This document shows, piece by piece, positions 26,867 to 34,282 of a stretch of 64,000 bases of DNA (its first letter is position 1; the number at the start of each line of letters is the position of its first letter). The position numbers and the translations under genes are program-made. The notes beneath the pieces were generated by a model, which was not told the DNA's origin, made no database searches, and worked only from the letters and a program-made list of their open reading frames with translations. This stretch comes from Rhizobacter sp964253025. GTDB lineage: Bacteria; Pseudomonadota; Gammaproteobacteria; Burkholderiales; Burkholderiaceae_C. Where the stretch lies: assembly GCF_964253025.1 (NCBI RefSeq), contig NZ_CAXUQC020000001.1, positions 682,001 to 746,000 on the forward strand, read 5' to 3'.

Positions 26867-28917
26867 TGACCGACGTGCTCCCGCCGCTTGCGCTCCTCAA
26901 CCGCGAAAGCGCCATCCTCGAATTCAACCGTCGTGTCCTCGCCCAGGCCCGTCGGCCGGACGTGCCGCTGCTCGAGCGCCTGCGCTACATCTGCATCGTC
27001 TCGTCCAACATGGACGAGTTCTTCGAGGTGCGTTTCGCCGACTACATCGAGGCGGCGCGCAAGCCCGGGGCCGGCGTATCGGTGCGCGACCTCGAGGCCG
27101 TGGCCGCCGAGGCTCACGCCCTGGTCGACGACCAGTACCGCGCCTTCAACGAAGAGGTGATGCCGGCGCTCAAGCGCGAGCACATCCACATCCTCAATCA
27201 CGACGAGCGCAACGACGCGCAGCGGGCCTGGGTCGACCAGTTCTTCCACCACCAGGTGCGCCCGTTGCTGGTGCCGGTGGGGTTGGACCCGTCGCACCCG
27301 TTTCCCCAGGTGGCCAACAAGTCGCTGAACTTCATCGTGCGACTGGGCGGCAAGGATGCGTTCGGCCGCGAGAACACCATCGCCATCGTGAAGGTGCCGC
27401 GCGTGCTGCCGCGGGTCATCAAGCTGCCCCCGGAGATTTCCGAAGGCGGCCAGGCTTTCGTGCTGCTCACGAGCGTGATCCGTGCACACCTGGGTGACCT
27501 GTTCCCGGGCCGGGAGGTCGAGGCCTTCTCGCAGTTCCGCCTCACCCGCGACTCCGACCTCGAGGTCGACGAGCAGGACGTTACCAACCTGCGCCAGGCG
27601 CTGCGCTCGGGCCTCACCACGCGCCACTTCGGTCAGGCGATCCGCCTGGAGGTGGTGAAGACCTGCCCGCCGGAGCTGTCGCAGTTCCTGCTCGAGCAGT
27701 TCGCCCTGCCGCCTGCCGCGCTGTACCTCGTCAATGGGCCGGTGAACCTCGTGCGCCTGAACGCGTTGATCGACGGCGCCGACGCGCCGGCGCTGCGCTT
27801 CGAACCGTATGTGGCCCCGTGGCCGGCGGGCCTGTCGCCCGACGAATCCTTCTTCGACCAGCTGCGTCAGCGCGACGTGCTGATGCACCATCCCTTCGAG
27901 TCGTTCGAGCCGGTGGTGCATTTTCTGCGCGAGGCGGTACGCGACCCCGACGTGCTGGCCATCAAGCAGACGATCTACCGAACGGGCAGCGAGTCGCCCC
28001 TGATGGACCTGCTCATCGAGGCCGCACGCGGTGGCAAGGAAGTGATGGCCGTCGTCGAGCTGAAGGCGCGCTTCGATGAAGAAGCCAACATCAACTGGGC
28101 CGAACGGCTGGAGGCCGTGGGCGCACAGGTGGTGTACGGCATCGTGGGCCTGAAGACGCATGCGAAGCTGCTGCTCGTGACCCGTCGCGAGGGCACGCGT
28201 CTGCGCCGCTATGCGCACCTGTCGACGGGCAACTACAACCCGAAGACGGCCCGGCTCTATACCGATGTGGGTTACCTGACGGCCGATGCCGAACTCACCT
28301 CGGATGCCGACGCGGTGTTCCAGCAACTGGCGAGCCTGGGCAAGACCCGCCCGCTGCGCCAGCTGCTGCAGGCGCCGTTCACGCTGCATCGCCAGGTGGT
28401 GCGCTACATCGAGCAGGTGGCCCAGTCGGCCAGGGAAGGGCGCCCGGCGCGCATCGTCGCCAAGGTCAACGCGCTCACCGACGTGCCGATCATCGAGGCG
28501 CTGGTGGCGGCCGGTCGGGCCGGTGCCGACATCGACCTCATCATTCGTGGCGCCTGCATGCTGCCGCCAGGCCTCGTCGGCATCACCGACCGCATCCGGG
28601 TGATCTCGGTGGTGGGGCGGCTGCTCGAGCATTCGCGCGTGCTGTACTTCCGCTGGGGCCCGACCGACGCCGACGAAGCGCTCTACCTGTCGAGCGCCGA
28701 CTGGATGGGCCGCAACATGTTCCGCCGCATCGAAGTGGCCTGGCCGGTGCGTGACCCGCAGATGCGCCAGCGCGTCATCGATGACTGCCTGGTGCCCTAC
28801 CTGCACGACCGCAAGGATGCGTGGCAGCTGCAGCCGGATGGCCAGTACCTGCGCCTGGGCGCGGACGGCCCGAGTGCCCAACAGGCGCTGATGCAGCGCC
28901 ACGCCGGGAGCCTCTGA
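26866..28917 (+). CDS. ppk1: Polyphosphate kinase 1
   Basis: A 683-residue enzyme that makes inorganic polyphosphate from ATP. N-terminal LLNRESAILEFNRRVL, then the IVSSNMDEFFEVR segment, two PLD-like catalytic domains with the phosphorylated His432 in GLKTHAKLLLV, and HLSTGNYNPKTARLYTD. The C-terminal part includes SSADWMGRNMFRRIEVAWPV. The ATG at 26866 shares a base with the upstream stop (TGATG), so translation is coupled to the glycosyltransferase. sixA follows by another overlap. A Ppx/GppA gene that could degrade polyphosphate lies at 42.9 kb. Confidence 0.97.
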   Translation: MTDVLPPLALLNRESAILEFNRRVLAQARRPDVPLLERLRYICIVSSNMDEFFEVRFADYIEAARKPGAGVSVRDLEAVAAEAHALVDDQYRAFNEEVMPALKREHIHILNHDERNDAQRAWVDQFFHHQVRPLLVPVGLDPSHPFPQVANKSLNFIVRLGGKDAFGRENTIAIVKVPRVLPRVIKLPPEISEGGQAFVLLTSVIRAHLGDLFPGREVEAFSQFRLTRDSDLEVDEQDVTNLRQALRSGLTTRHFGQAIRLEVVKTCPPELSQFLLEQFALPPAALYLVNGPVNLVRLNALIDGADAPALRFEPYVAPWPAGLSPDESFFDQLRQRDVLMHHPFESFEPVVHFLREAVRDPDVLAIKQTIYRTGSESPLMDLLIEAARGGKEVMAVVELKARFDEEANINWAERLEAVGAQVVYGIVGLKTHAKLLLVTRREGTRLRRYAHLSTGNYNPKTARLYTDVGYLTADAELTSDADAVFQQLASLGKTRPLRQLLQAPFTLHRQVVRYIEQVAQSAREGRPARIVAKVNALTDVPIIEALVAAGRAGADIDLIIRGACMLPPGLVGITDRIRVISVVGRLLEHSRVLYFRWGPTDADEALYLSSADWMGRNMFRRIEVAWPVRDPQMRQRVIDDCLVPYLHDRKDAWQLQPDGQYLRLGADGPSAQQALMQRHAGSL

Positions 28918-29378
28918 TGGACCTCATCCTCTGGCGCCATGCCGAAGCCCATGTGATCCGCGAAGGCCAGTCCGACCTCGACCGCGCCCTCACGACCAAG
29001 GGCGAGCGTCAGGCGCAACGCATGGCCGAATGGCTGAACCAGCGCCTGGCCCACTCCACCCGGATCCTCGTGAGCCCCGCTGTCCGCACCCAGCAGACGG
29101 CCAAGGCCCTCGAGCGCGACTTCAAGACGGTGCAGGCGCTCGCGCCCGACGCGTCACCGGTGGCCTTGCTCAGCGCCGTGCGCTGGCCGGATGCCAGCGA
29201 GCCGGTGATGGTGGTCGGCCACCAGCCGACGCTCGGCCAGGTGGCGGCCTTGCTGCTCGGTGAAGTGCACCAGACGTGGGTGTTGAAGAAGGGCGCGGTG
29301 TGGTGGCTTCGCCAGCGCGAGCGCGCCGGGGTGTCCCAGGTGGTCGTGCAGGCGGTGCAATCGCCCGACCTGCTCTGA
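28917..29378 (+). CDS. sixA: Phosphohistidine phosphatase SixA-like
   Basis: A 153-residue histidine-phosphatase. The catalytic RHG-type motif reads RHAEA with nucleophilic His8; SPAVRTQQTAKAL and MVVGHQPTLGQVA give the second Arg and His. SixA removes phosphate from phosphohistidine on histidine-kinase or phosphotransfer proteins. The ATG shares its A with the ppk1 stop, so the pair is translationally coupled; ppk1/sixA linkage is common. Confidence 0.93.
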   Translation: MDLILWRHAEAHVIREGQSDLDRALTTKGERQAQRMAEWLNQRLAHSTRILVSPAVRTQQTAKALERDFKTVQALAPDASPVALLSAVRWPDASEPVMVVGHQPTLGQVAALLLGEVHQTWVLKKGAVWWLRQRERAGVSQVVVQAVQSPDLL

Positions 29379-29479
29379 AGGTGCACTGACCCGGTGCTGC
29401 CCGAGCACTGGTGCAAAAGCGACAGCTCCTGTCGTTCACGCGACTGACCGCCCGTCAACGTGCGTGCGATCATTCCGTC

Positions 29480-30367
29480 ATGAATCCTCAAGTCAAGGAA
29501 CTGGTCGAGCTGCTGCAGGTCGAGCCGCTCGAGCAGAATCTCTTTCGGGGCGTGAGCGGCGACATCGGCAGCCCGCGGGTCTTCGGCGGGCAGGTGCTCG
29601 GCCAGGCGCTGATGGCGGCTGCCTTGACGGTCGAGGGTACGCGCCGCGTCAATTCCCTGCACGCCTACTTCCTGCGCCCCGGCGACAAGAACGCGAAGAT
29701 CGTCTACGACGTGGAGCGCATCCGCGACGGCGGCAGCTTCACCACGCGCCGCGTGGTCGCCATCCAGCATGGCCAGCCCATCTTCAACTTCGCCGCCTCC
29801 TTCCACGTGCACGAGGACGGTCCGGTGCACCGCGCGCCCATGCCCGACGTGCCGGGTCCCGACGGCCTCATCAGCGATCTGGAGCTGCGGCGTCGCCACC
29901 TCGACCGCCTGCCCGCACGCCTGCGCGCCGTGCTGCATGCCGAGACCGCCATCGAGATCCGCCAGATCGATCCGCTCGACCCCATCGACCCGCCCATCCG
30001 CCCGCCGCGCAACGACGCCTGGTTCCGCGCCGCTGATCGCCTGCCGGACGATCCGGTGCTCCACCAGGCCATGCTCGCCTACTCGTCCGACTTCGGCCTG
30101 CTGCGCTCGGCCCTCATGCCGCACGGCCTGAGCTTCTTCAAGGGCAACGTGCAAGGCGTCAGCCTCGACCACGCCATGTGGTTCCACGACACCTTCCGCA
30201 TGGACGAGTGGCTGCTCTACGCCACCGACTCCCCCGCCGCCGGCGGCGCCCGCGGCTTCTGCCGCGGCAGCATCTTCACGCAGGACGGCCGCCTCGTCGT
30301 GTCAGTCGCGCAGGAGGGGCTGATGCGGGTGCAGCCGCATCCGGGGTCGTCGTTGGGGCAAGGGTAG
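29480..30367 (+). CDS. tesB: Acyl-CoA thioesterase II (TesB)
   Basis: A 295-residue double-hotdog thioesterase that hydrolyses medium- and long-chain acyl-CoA. Typical segments are VFGGQVLGQALMAA, NSLHAYFLRPGDKNAKIVYDV, RIRDGGSFTTRRV and HAMWFHDTFRMDEWLLYA. The catalytic Asp/Gln/Thr network residues are in place as far as I can judge. The ATG at 29480 (MNPQVKELVELL) gives the usual N-terminus. It marks the end of the conserved block before the accessory island. Confidence 0.95.
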   Translation: MNPQVKELVELLQVEPLEQNLFRGVSGDIGSPRVFGGQVLGQALMAAALTVEGTRRVNSLHAYFLRPGDKNAKIVYDVERIRDGGSFTTRRVVAIQHGQPIFNFAASFHVHEDGPVHRAPMPDVPGPDGLISDLELRRRHLDRLPARLRAVLHAETAIEIRQIDPLDPIDPPIRPPRNDAWFRAADRLPDDPVLHQAMLAYSSDFGLLRSALMPHGLSFFKGNVQGVSLDHAMWFHDTFRMDEWLLYATDSPAAGGARGFCRGSIFTQDGRLVVSVAQEGLMRVQPHPGSSLGQG

Positions 30368-30456
30368 GGCGTCTAACCGCTGGAGTGCGGGGCCAAAGGC
30401 GCGAGTGGCGGGGTCTCCCCACCCGGCCGGACCAAGCCGCAGTAAATCAGGAATCA

Positions 30457-31275
30457 ATGTCTCTTCGATCGCTTCACGATGCGCTGCTGGACTACGAAGG
30501 CCGAGCCGCCTTCGGCGACGTGCTAAGCCCCTGGGTCGGCCAGAACGCCGCGGCGATCGAACACCTGCGATCCTTGGGGGCCCGGGCGGGCCATACGATT
30601 CCGCAGATGACCGGAGAAGAACTGTGGTTCCTGTATTCGGCACACCGGGTCTTCGAGGTGCTTGCGCTTAACTTTCAAACGAGCGTTGCCCTCGACAGCG
30701 GCTGGCCGGGGCCCCCGGTCACCTTGAACGAATTCAAGCGGTTCGCGCGGGAGATCGGTCTGGACGTTATGACCTCCACGTGGTGGTCCCCGTTCCATCA
30801 CGAGATCGTTGAACTGGTTCCCATCGCCAACGCAGCAACCGGTCCTTGGACGCGTCACTATCACTGGCCCTGCCTGATGCTGGGCCCGATGCTCTTCATG
30901 CGAGCAGGCGTGACGGTGTCTGCGGGAGCCCGGCACATGACGCCGGGAATTGCGGACAGATCCACGCTCTACTGGGCACACCGCAGGGCCAATCGACTGC
31001 ACGCCGACCTTGCGCACGGTTGGGGTTCCAACTCGTCCTGGAGAACGCCGTTCCGACGTGACTACTGTCTGAACGGCAAATTCCATTTCAACGTCGATGG
31101 ACCGAACGACATCGCCGCCGTCCCGGCCGGAGCCTTAGACGAACATGGCTTGACCCGGCAGGAGCGACAGGAACTCCTCGTCAATCGGTGCTTCGTCGTC
31201 TGCGACAAGGACTCGACCGACTTGTTTCCCTACGATGACCGATGGTCCGGCAACGTGCAGGACTGGCGCGAGTGA
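30457..31275 (+). CDS. Hypothetical protein in accessory island
   Basis: A 272-residue protein I do not recognise. It is soluble, with no signal peptide, and rich in Trp, His and Arg in the middle (STWWSPFHHEIVELV, RHYHWPCLMLGPMLFMRAG, HRRANRLHADLAHGWGSN). The ATG at 30457 has AGGA four bases upstream. It opens the island between tesB and the NERD helicase and is followed by small immunity-like genes, so a toxin/immunity or defence connection is conceivable but not shown. Base composition is less GC-rich than its left-hand neighbours. Confidence 0.65.
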   Translation: MSLRSLHDALLDYEGRAAFGDVLSPWVGQNAAAIEHLRSLGARAGHTIPQMTGEELWFLYSAHRVFEVLALNFQTSVALDSGWPGPPVTLNEFKRFAREIGLDVMTSTWWSPFHHEIVELVPIANAATGPWTRHYHWPCLMLGPMLFMRAGVTVSAGARHMTPGIADRSTLYWAHRRANRLHADLAHGWGSNSSWRTPFRRDYCLNGKFHFNVDGPNDIAAVPAGALDEHGLTRQERQELLVNRCFVVCDKDSTDLFPYDDRWSGNVQDWRE

Positions 31276-31502
31276 TCCAGATACCAGAGACGGAACGCAC
31301 AACCTGCGACGCATGTTCGGTGGCCCAATAGCACTTGGGCGAGAACCGAGCCGTCTTCATGCCGGTTGGCGTTGGCGTGTGTGAGGCTCTCTCCGGAGGA
31401 GCGTGGCAACGGCGAAGCGCTGAGGGATGGCGCCCGACCGCTGCGGCAGCTTAGCCGGCTACTGCGGGGCTCGGTTGACCAGCGCAATGAGGAGAAAGGC
31501 GA

Positions 31503-31849
31503 ATGAAATTGCTGTCCGACACTGAGTACGCGCACATGGCAGCGTTTGCGAACACACGGCAATCGATGCTGTTTGGCTGGACTTCGCATCGCCGCTCAAT
31601 GGCGGTGATTGGCAAGCCGGGTTGGGCACCTTCGAAGAGAAGCGGAAGGGCTTCACATGGGCAGTGAGCCGATTCGTCGAGACCGACAGGCTCGGGCTTC
31701 GCGACAAGTCAACAGGCGTATCTGCTTGCGAACGGCCGGAAGCCGTTGCACGCCTTGCTCCAAGCATGCCCTCGAACGCGGAACAGCTCAATGACGGGCT
31801 CTGGTTCTTTACCGCCGCATGCCCATACGACGGCGAATGGCGCACCTGA
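31503..31849 (+). pseudogene. DUF596-like gene, frameshifted
   Basis: The start at 31503 has AGGAG eight bases upstream and encodes KLLSDTEYAHMAAFANTR. The homologous continuation (AIDAVWLDFASPLNGGDWQ, then FEEKRKGFTWAVSRFVE and DGLWFFTAACPYDGEW) is in another frame beginning near 31560, so one base appears lost around 31558-31561. The combined protein lines up with the intact paralogue at 32706-33128 along its length (LLS..EY, IDA.W, F..RK..F.W.V, G.WF.T..C). The pattern resembles the uncharacterised DUF596 family. Confidence 0.6.
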
Positions 31850-31912
31850 CATGCTGCGCCTTACCTCGTCGCGTGACGCACTGCAAATAGGTCGCTTGGC
31901 GCTAGACCAGAG

Positions 31913-32230
31913 TTGCTGCGGCAGTGGCACGGCTTGTTGGGAGCAAAGCAGGTGCGGATGGTGCGTGCGTTCCGTCACTTGCGTCTCTGGGAGGAGGTAG
32001 GTCTGTTCATTTTTGAAGAATGCCACTCGGTCCGCCTGCTGGCCCACGTGGAAGCCCATGTGATCGGGGAATCGCGCAAGCTTCTCCTGAATGCAGGTTC
32101 GGTGGCCACCGTCGTTCTATTCCACGGCAATCCAAGCCGCCCCGATGCATACGAACTGGAATTTTACATTCCTGAGCAAGACTGCTACGCCCTCGCGACG
32201 GTCGAGGCGAATCAGGTGGCGCGGGTGTGA
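31913..32230 (+). CDS. Small hypothetical protein or gene remnant
   Basis: About 105 codons without an obvious ATG near the start (TTG at 31913; a later ATG at the VRMVRAFRHL segment). The protein has a sensible composition (LFIFEECHSVRLLAHVEAHV, LLLNAGSVATVVLFHGN, AYELEFYIPEQDCYALATV), so the frame was probably once coding. A stop lies upstream in this frame at 31874, and another frame is open just before it. It may be the 3' part of a frameshifted gene. Function unknown. Confidence 0.4.
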   Translation: MLRQWHGLLGAKQVRMVRAFRHLRLWEEVGLFIFEECHSVRLLAHVEAHVIGESRKLLLNAGSVATVVLFHGNPSRPDAYELEFYIPEQDCYALATVEANQVARV

Positions 32231-32338
32231 AGCTCACATCCGTTGAACCGCTTGGCCTCGGACTTCTTTCACAAAGCTGTGAGCCATGGTCTGCCAAACT
32301 ACGGTTGGACCGAGTCATCTCATAACGGGGCAAATAGT

Positions 32339-32683
32339 ATGGCAGGCGGCATAATTATCTCGTCGGACGTGTTGATTTCGTTGAATTCGGTTTACTTTGA
32401 CTATTTGATTGATCACCTTCGCCGAGCGATGTTGTCCAGCGATGTCGCCGTGTCGAATCATGTTTTCAGGTTAATGGACGAAGGGGGCTTGGATATCATA
32501 TCGGCCAAAGAACTCGACAGAGAATCGTTCATGACCTTCCTCCACGCAGTCACCCGAGCAGCGGCTGCCTCGAAGGAAAACCCCGAACATGCTCGACTTG
32601 GTCCCGTGTGGGATGAACTCAAAACAAAGATTGGCGCTGACCCCAGGGCAGACGACGCCAGATGGCTGATAGAGAAGTGGTGA
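32339..32683 (+). CDS. Small hypothetical protein (AT-rich)
   Basis: A 114-residue soluble protein from ATG 32339 (MAGGIIISSDVLISLNSVYFDY), with ACGGGG upstream. An in-frame TTG 96 bases upstream could lengthen it. The DNA here is clearly AT-richer than the chromosome around it. The C-terminus ADDARWLIEKW is acidic and aromatic, like many small immunity proteins. It ends 22 bases before the intact DUF596-like gene. Not recognised. Confidence 0.55.
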   Translation: MAGGIIISSDVLISLNSVYFDYLIDHLRRAMLSSDVAVSNHVFRLMDEGGLDIISAKELDRESFMTFLHAVTRAAAASKENPEHARLGPVWDELKTKIGADPRADDARWLIEKW

Positions 32684-32705
32684 CCACGTTGAAGCCAAAG
32701 CGTGC

Positions 32706-33128
32706 ATGGCCCGCACAATTTCGGGCGAAGGCAGTCAGGTGAATTTTCATTCGAAAAGACCGGATCTATTGTCCTCTGAGGAATACGCAGTCATAACCGG
32801 CAATTGCGAGCATATGGGGATCGATGCAATCTGGCATGAGATTGCGTGGGTCGAACGTTCCACGGGTTGGGCAGCTAGGTTCGCAACATTCTCCGCGAGA
32901 AAGGAAGCCTTCTTCTGGGTGGTAAGGCAACTCATGCGCGAAGGTCGGGCATTCATCAGATCAAACGATGCAGACGACGCCCGAAACCTCTCTCCAGATG
33001 ACTTGCTGGTCGGTCTTTCAGAGGCGTTCCCGGCATCCGAGGACGGCCTCTTGAGCGGCGCGTGGTTCTATACAAGCGGGTGCCGGGTAGGACTGGACTG
33101 GGCGCACTCGAAGCCTCCCGACCGATAG
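32706..33128 (+). CDS. DUF596-like protein
   Basis: A 140-residue protein (or 129 if the GTG at 32739 is used). It has DLLSSEEYAVITGNCEHMGI, an IDAIWHEIAWVER segment, then RKEAFFWVVRQLMREGRAFI, SEAFPASEDGLLSGAWFYTS and a terminal Trp. This is the pattern of the DUF596 family as I remember it, whose members often sit in gene-poor or polymorphic-toxin neighbourhoods; their function is not established. It is the intact counterpart of the frameshifted copy at 31503-31849. Confidence 0.6.
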   Translation: MARTISGEGSQVNFHSKRPDLLSSEEYAVITGNCEHMGIDAIWHEIAWVERSTGWAARFATFSARKEAFFWVVRQLMREGRAFIRSNDADDARNLSPDDLLVGLSEAFPASEDGLLSGAWFYTSGCRVGLDWAHSKPPDR

Positions 33129-33256
33129 CAGGCCACGAGCGGCGCGGTGAAACGCGGACCTAAGGGGGAACGCAGCCAGCAAGACCGCCACCACTTCTCG
33201 TAGGCGCGTGCTCAAGTTGCCGCGATTCACTCCTGAGCTCCGTTGGGTATGCCGCC

Positions 33257-33663
33257 ATGACAGAGGAGTCGAAGATCGAATCACCTGCACCAGAGCGACC
33301 CGGAACAGCGCGCCCCGATTGAACATCTGACCTATAGCGAAGTCCGTAGGGTGGCCCTTAATACTATTGGACCGGGTGCAAGAATCACGCGAACACGTGG
33401 ACGCATCGGCAGGTTTTGGCATGGGTTTCAGAGGAGTACGGAAATGCGTTTGAAGAGCAATTGCATCAACTGATGCGGAAACTGACAATGGTCGAGCTGA
33501 CCCATGTTTGGCATGCGCATCTTCCCGACTTCCACTTTAACCGTTGCGTGATTTGCTGGCCTCTCTGGTCTTTCCTGCCGTGCTTTCCAGAGCGGGCCTT
33601 GACGAGGAAGAGGCTGACGAACTCATCAACGACTTGAAGATACTCCGTGTCTTGCAGGAATGA
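33257..33663 (+). pseudogene. Degenerate small gene with several frameshifts
   Basis: Protein-like segments appear in succession in different frames: MTEESKIESPAPERPGTARP (from ATG 33257), then EHLTYSEVRRVALNTIGPGA, then WVSEEYGNAFEEQLHQLMRK and VELTHVWHAHLPDF, then LRDLLASLVFPAVLSRAGLD ending ..ILRVLQE at the stop 33661-33663. Read together they would give one protein of about 130 residues with at least two or three indels. The product is not recognised. The preceding bases 33129-33256 show no coding signal. Confidence 0.4.
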
Positions 33664-33726
33664 ACGACGCCGAATGGCAGTCGGCCTCCTTCGTGCAAAT
33701 TGGTGGCCTGGCCCTCGTGTCCCAGT

Positions 33727-34164
33727 ATGATTGACCATGAACTTCTAACCGCGTGCACCAAGGTTGCACGCCAGCGGACCAAGCAAGAGCGTCAGGCGTT
33801 TTACATGATCGTGATGACCGACTGCCTCGCGCGGTGCGGCTTTGTCCTGCCTCCCGTGGCCACGGACTCACTGGCAAAGGCGTTGGATCATTGGAAAGCT
33901 GCTCAAGGAGGGCCGGCGGAAGCACTGACATCCGCACGAGTCGCATGTTGGAAGCATCTGAAAGCCCTGAACGCCGATTCGGTGCTTTCGACGCCTGAGG
34001 TCATGGGGACCCGAGCAGTCATTTGCACGCTGTACTCGGAACCACAAGACGACGACTTCATGGAGGAGACACTTCACTGGTTCGCGGCCGTCGTGAACAA
34101 GCTGGGCGACCACCAGCAACAATTTACGGATGCGGTTGCACGAGCTTCGGCGAAGCGGCGCTGA
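33727..34164 (+). CDS. Hypothetical protein in accessory island
   Basis: A 145-residue, apparently intact soluble protein from ATG 33727 (MIDHELLTACTKVARQRTKQ). It contains YMIVMTDCLARCGFVLPPV, ALDHWKAAQGGPAEALTSAR and a helical C-terminus with DDDFMEETLHWFAAVVNKLG. It is all-helical in appearance and mildly acidic at the end. Not recognised; size and company are those of orphan immunity genes. The convergent NERD helicase gene ends 118 bases downstream. Confidence 0.55.
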   Translation: MIDHELLTACTKVARQRTKQERQAFYMIVMTDCLARCGFVLPPVATDSLAKALDHWKAAQGGPAEALTSARVACWKHLKALNADSVLSTPEVMGTRAVICTLYSEPQDDDFMEETLHWFAAVVNKLGDHQQQFTDAVARASAKRR

Positions 34165-34282
34165 GCCTCCTTCGCGTCATGTGCCTGGTGACGCTGCACG
34201 CCGGAGAGTGACGTGAGGGAGGTCGACCGGGCTCACTGGCTGGCAGTCATTCCCGCGAAGAAGGTCGGTTCATGACGCCTGT

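Noticed and set aside
26851..28902. A 683-codon minus-strand open frame opposite ppk1
   Set aside because: Exact antisense shadow of ppk1 with no recognisable domains.
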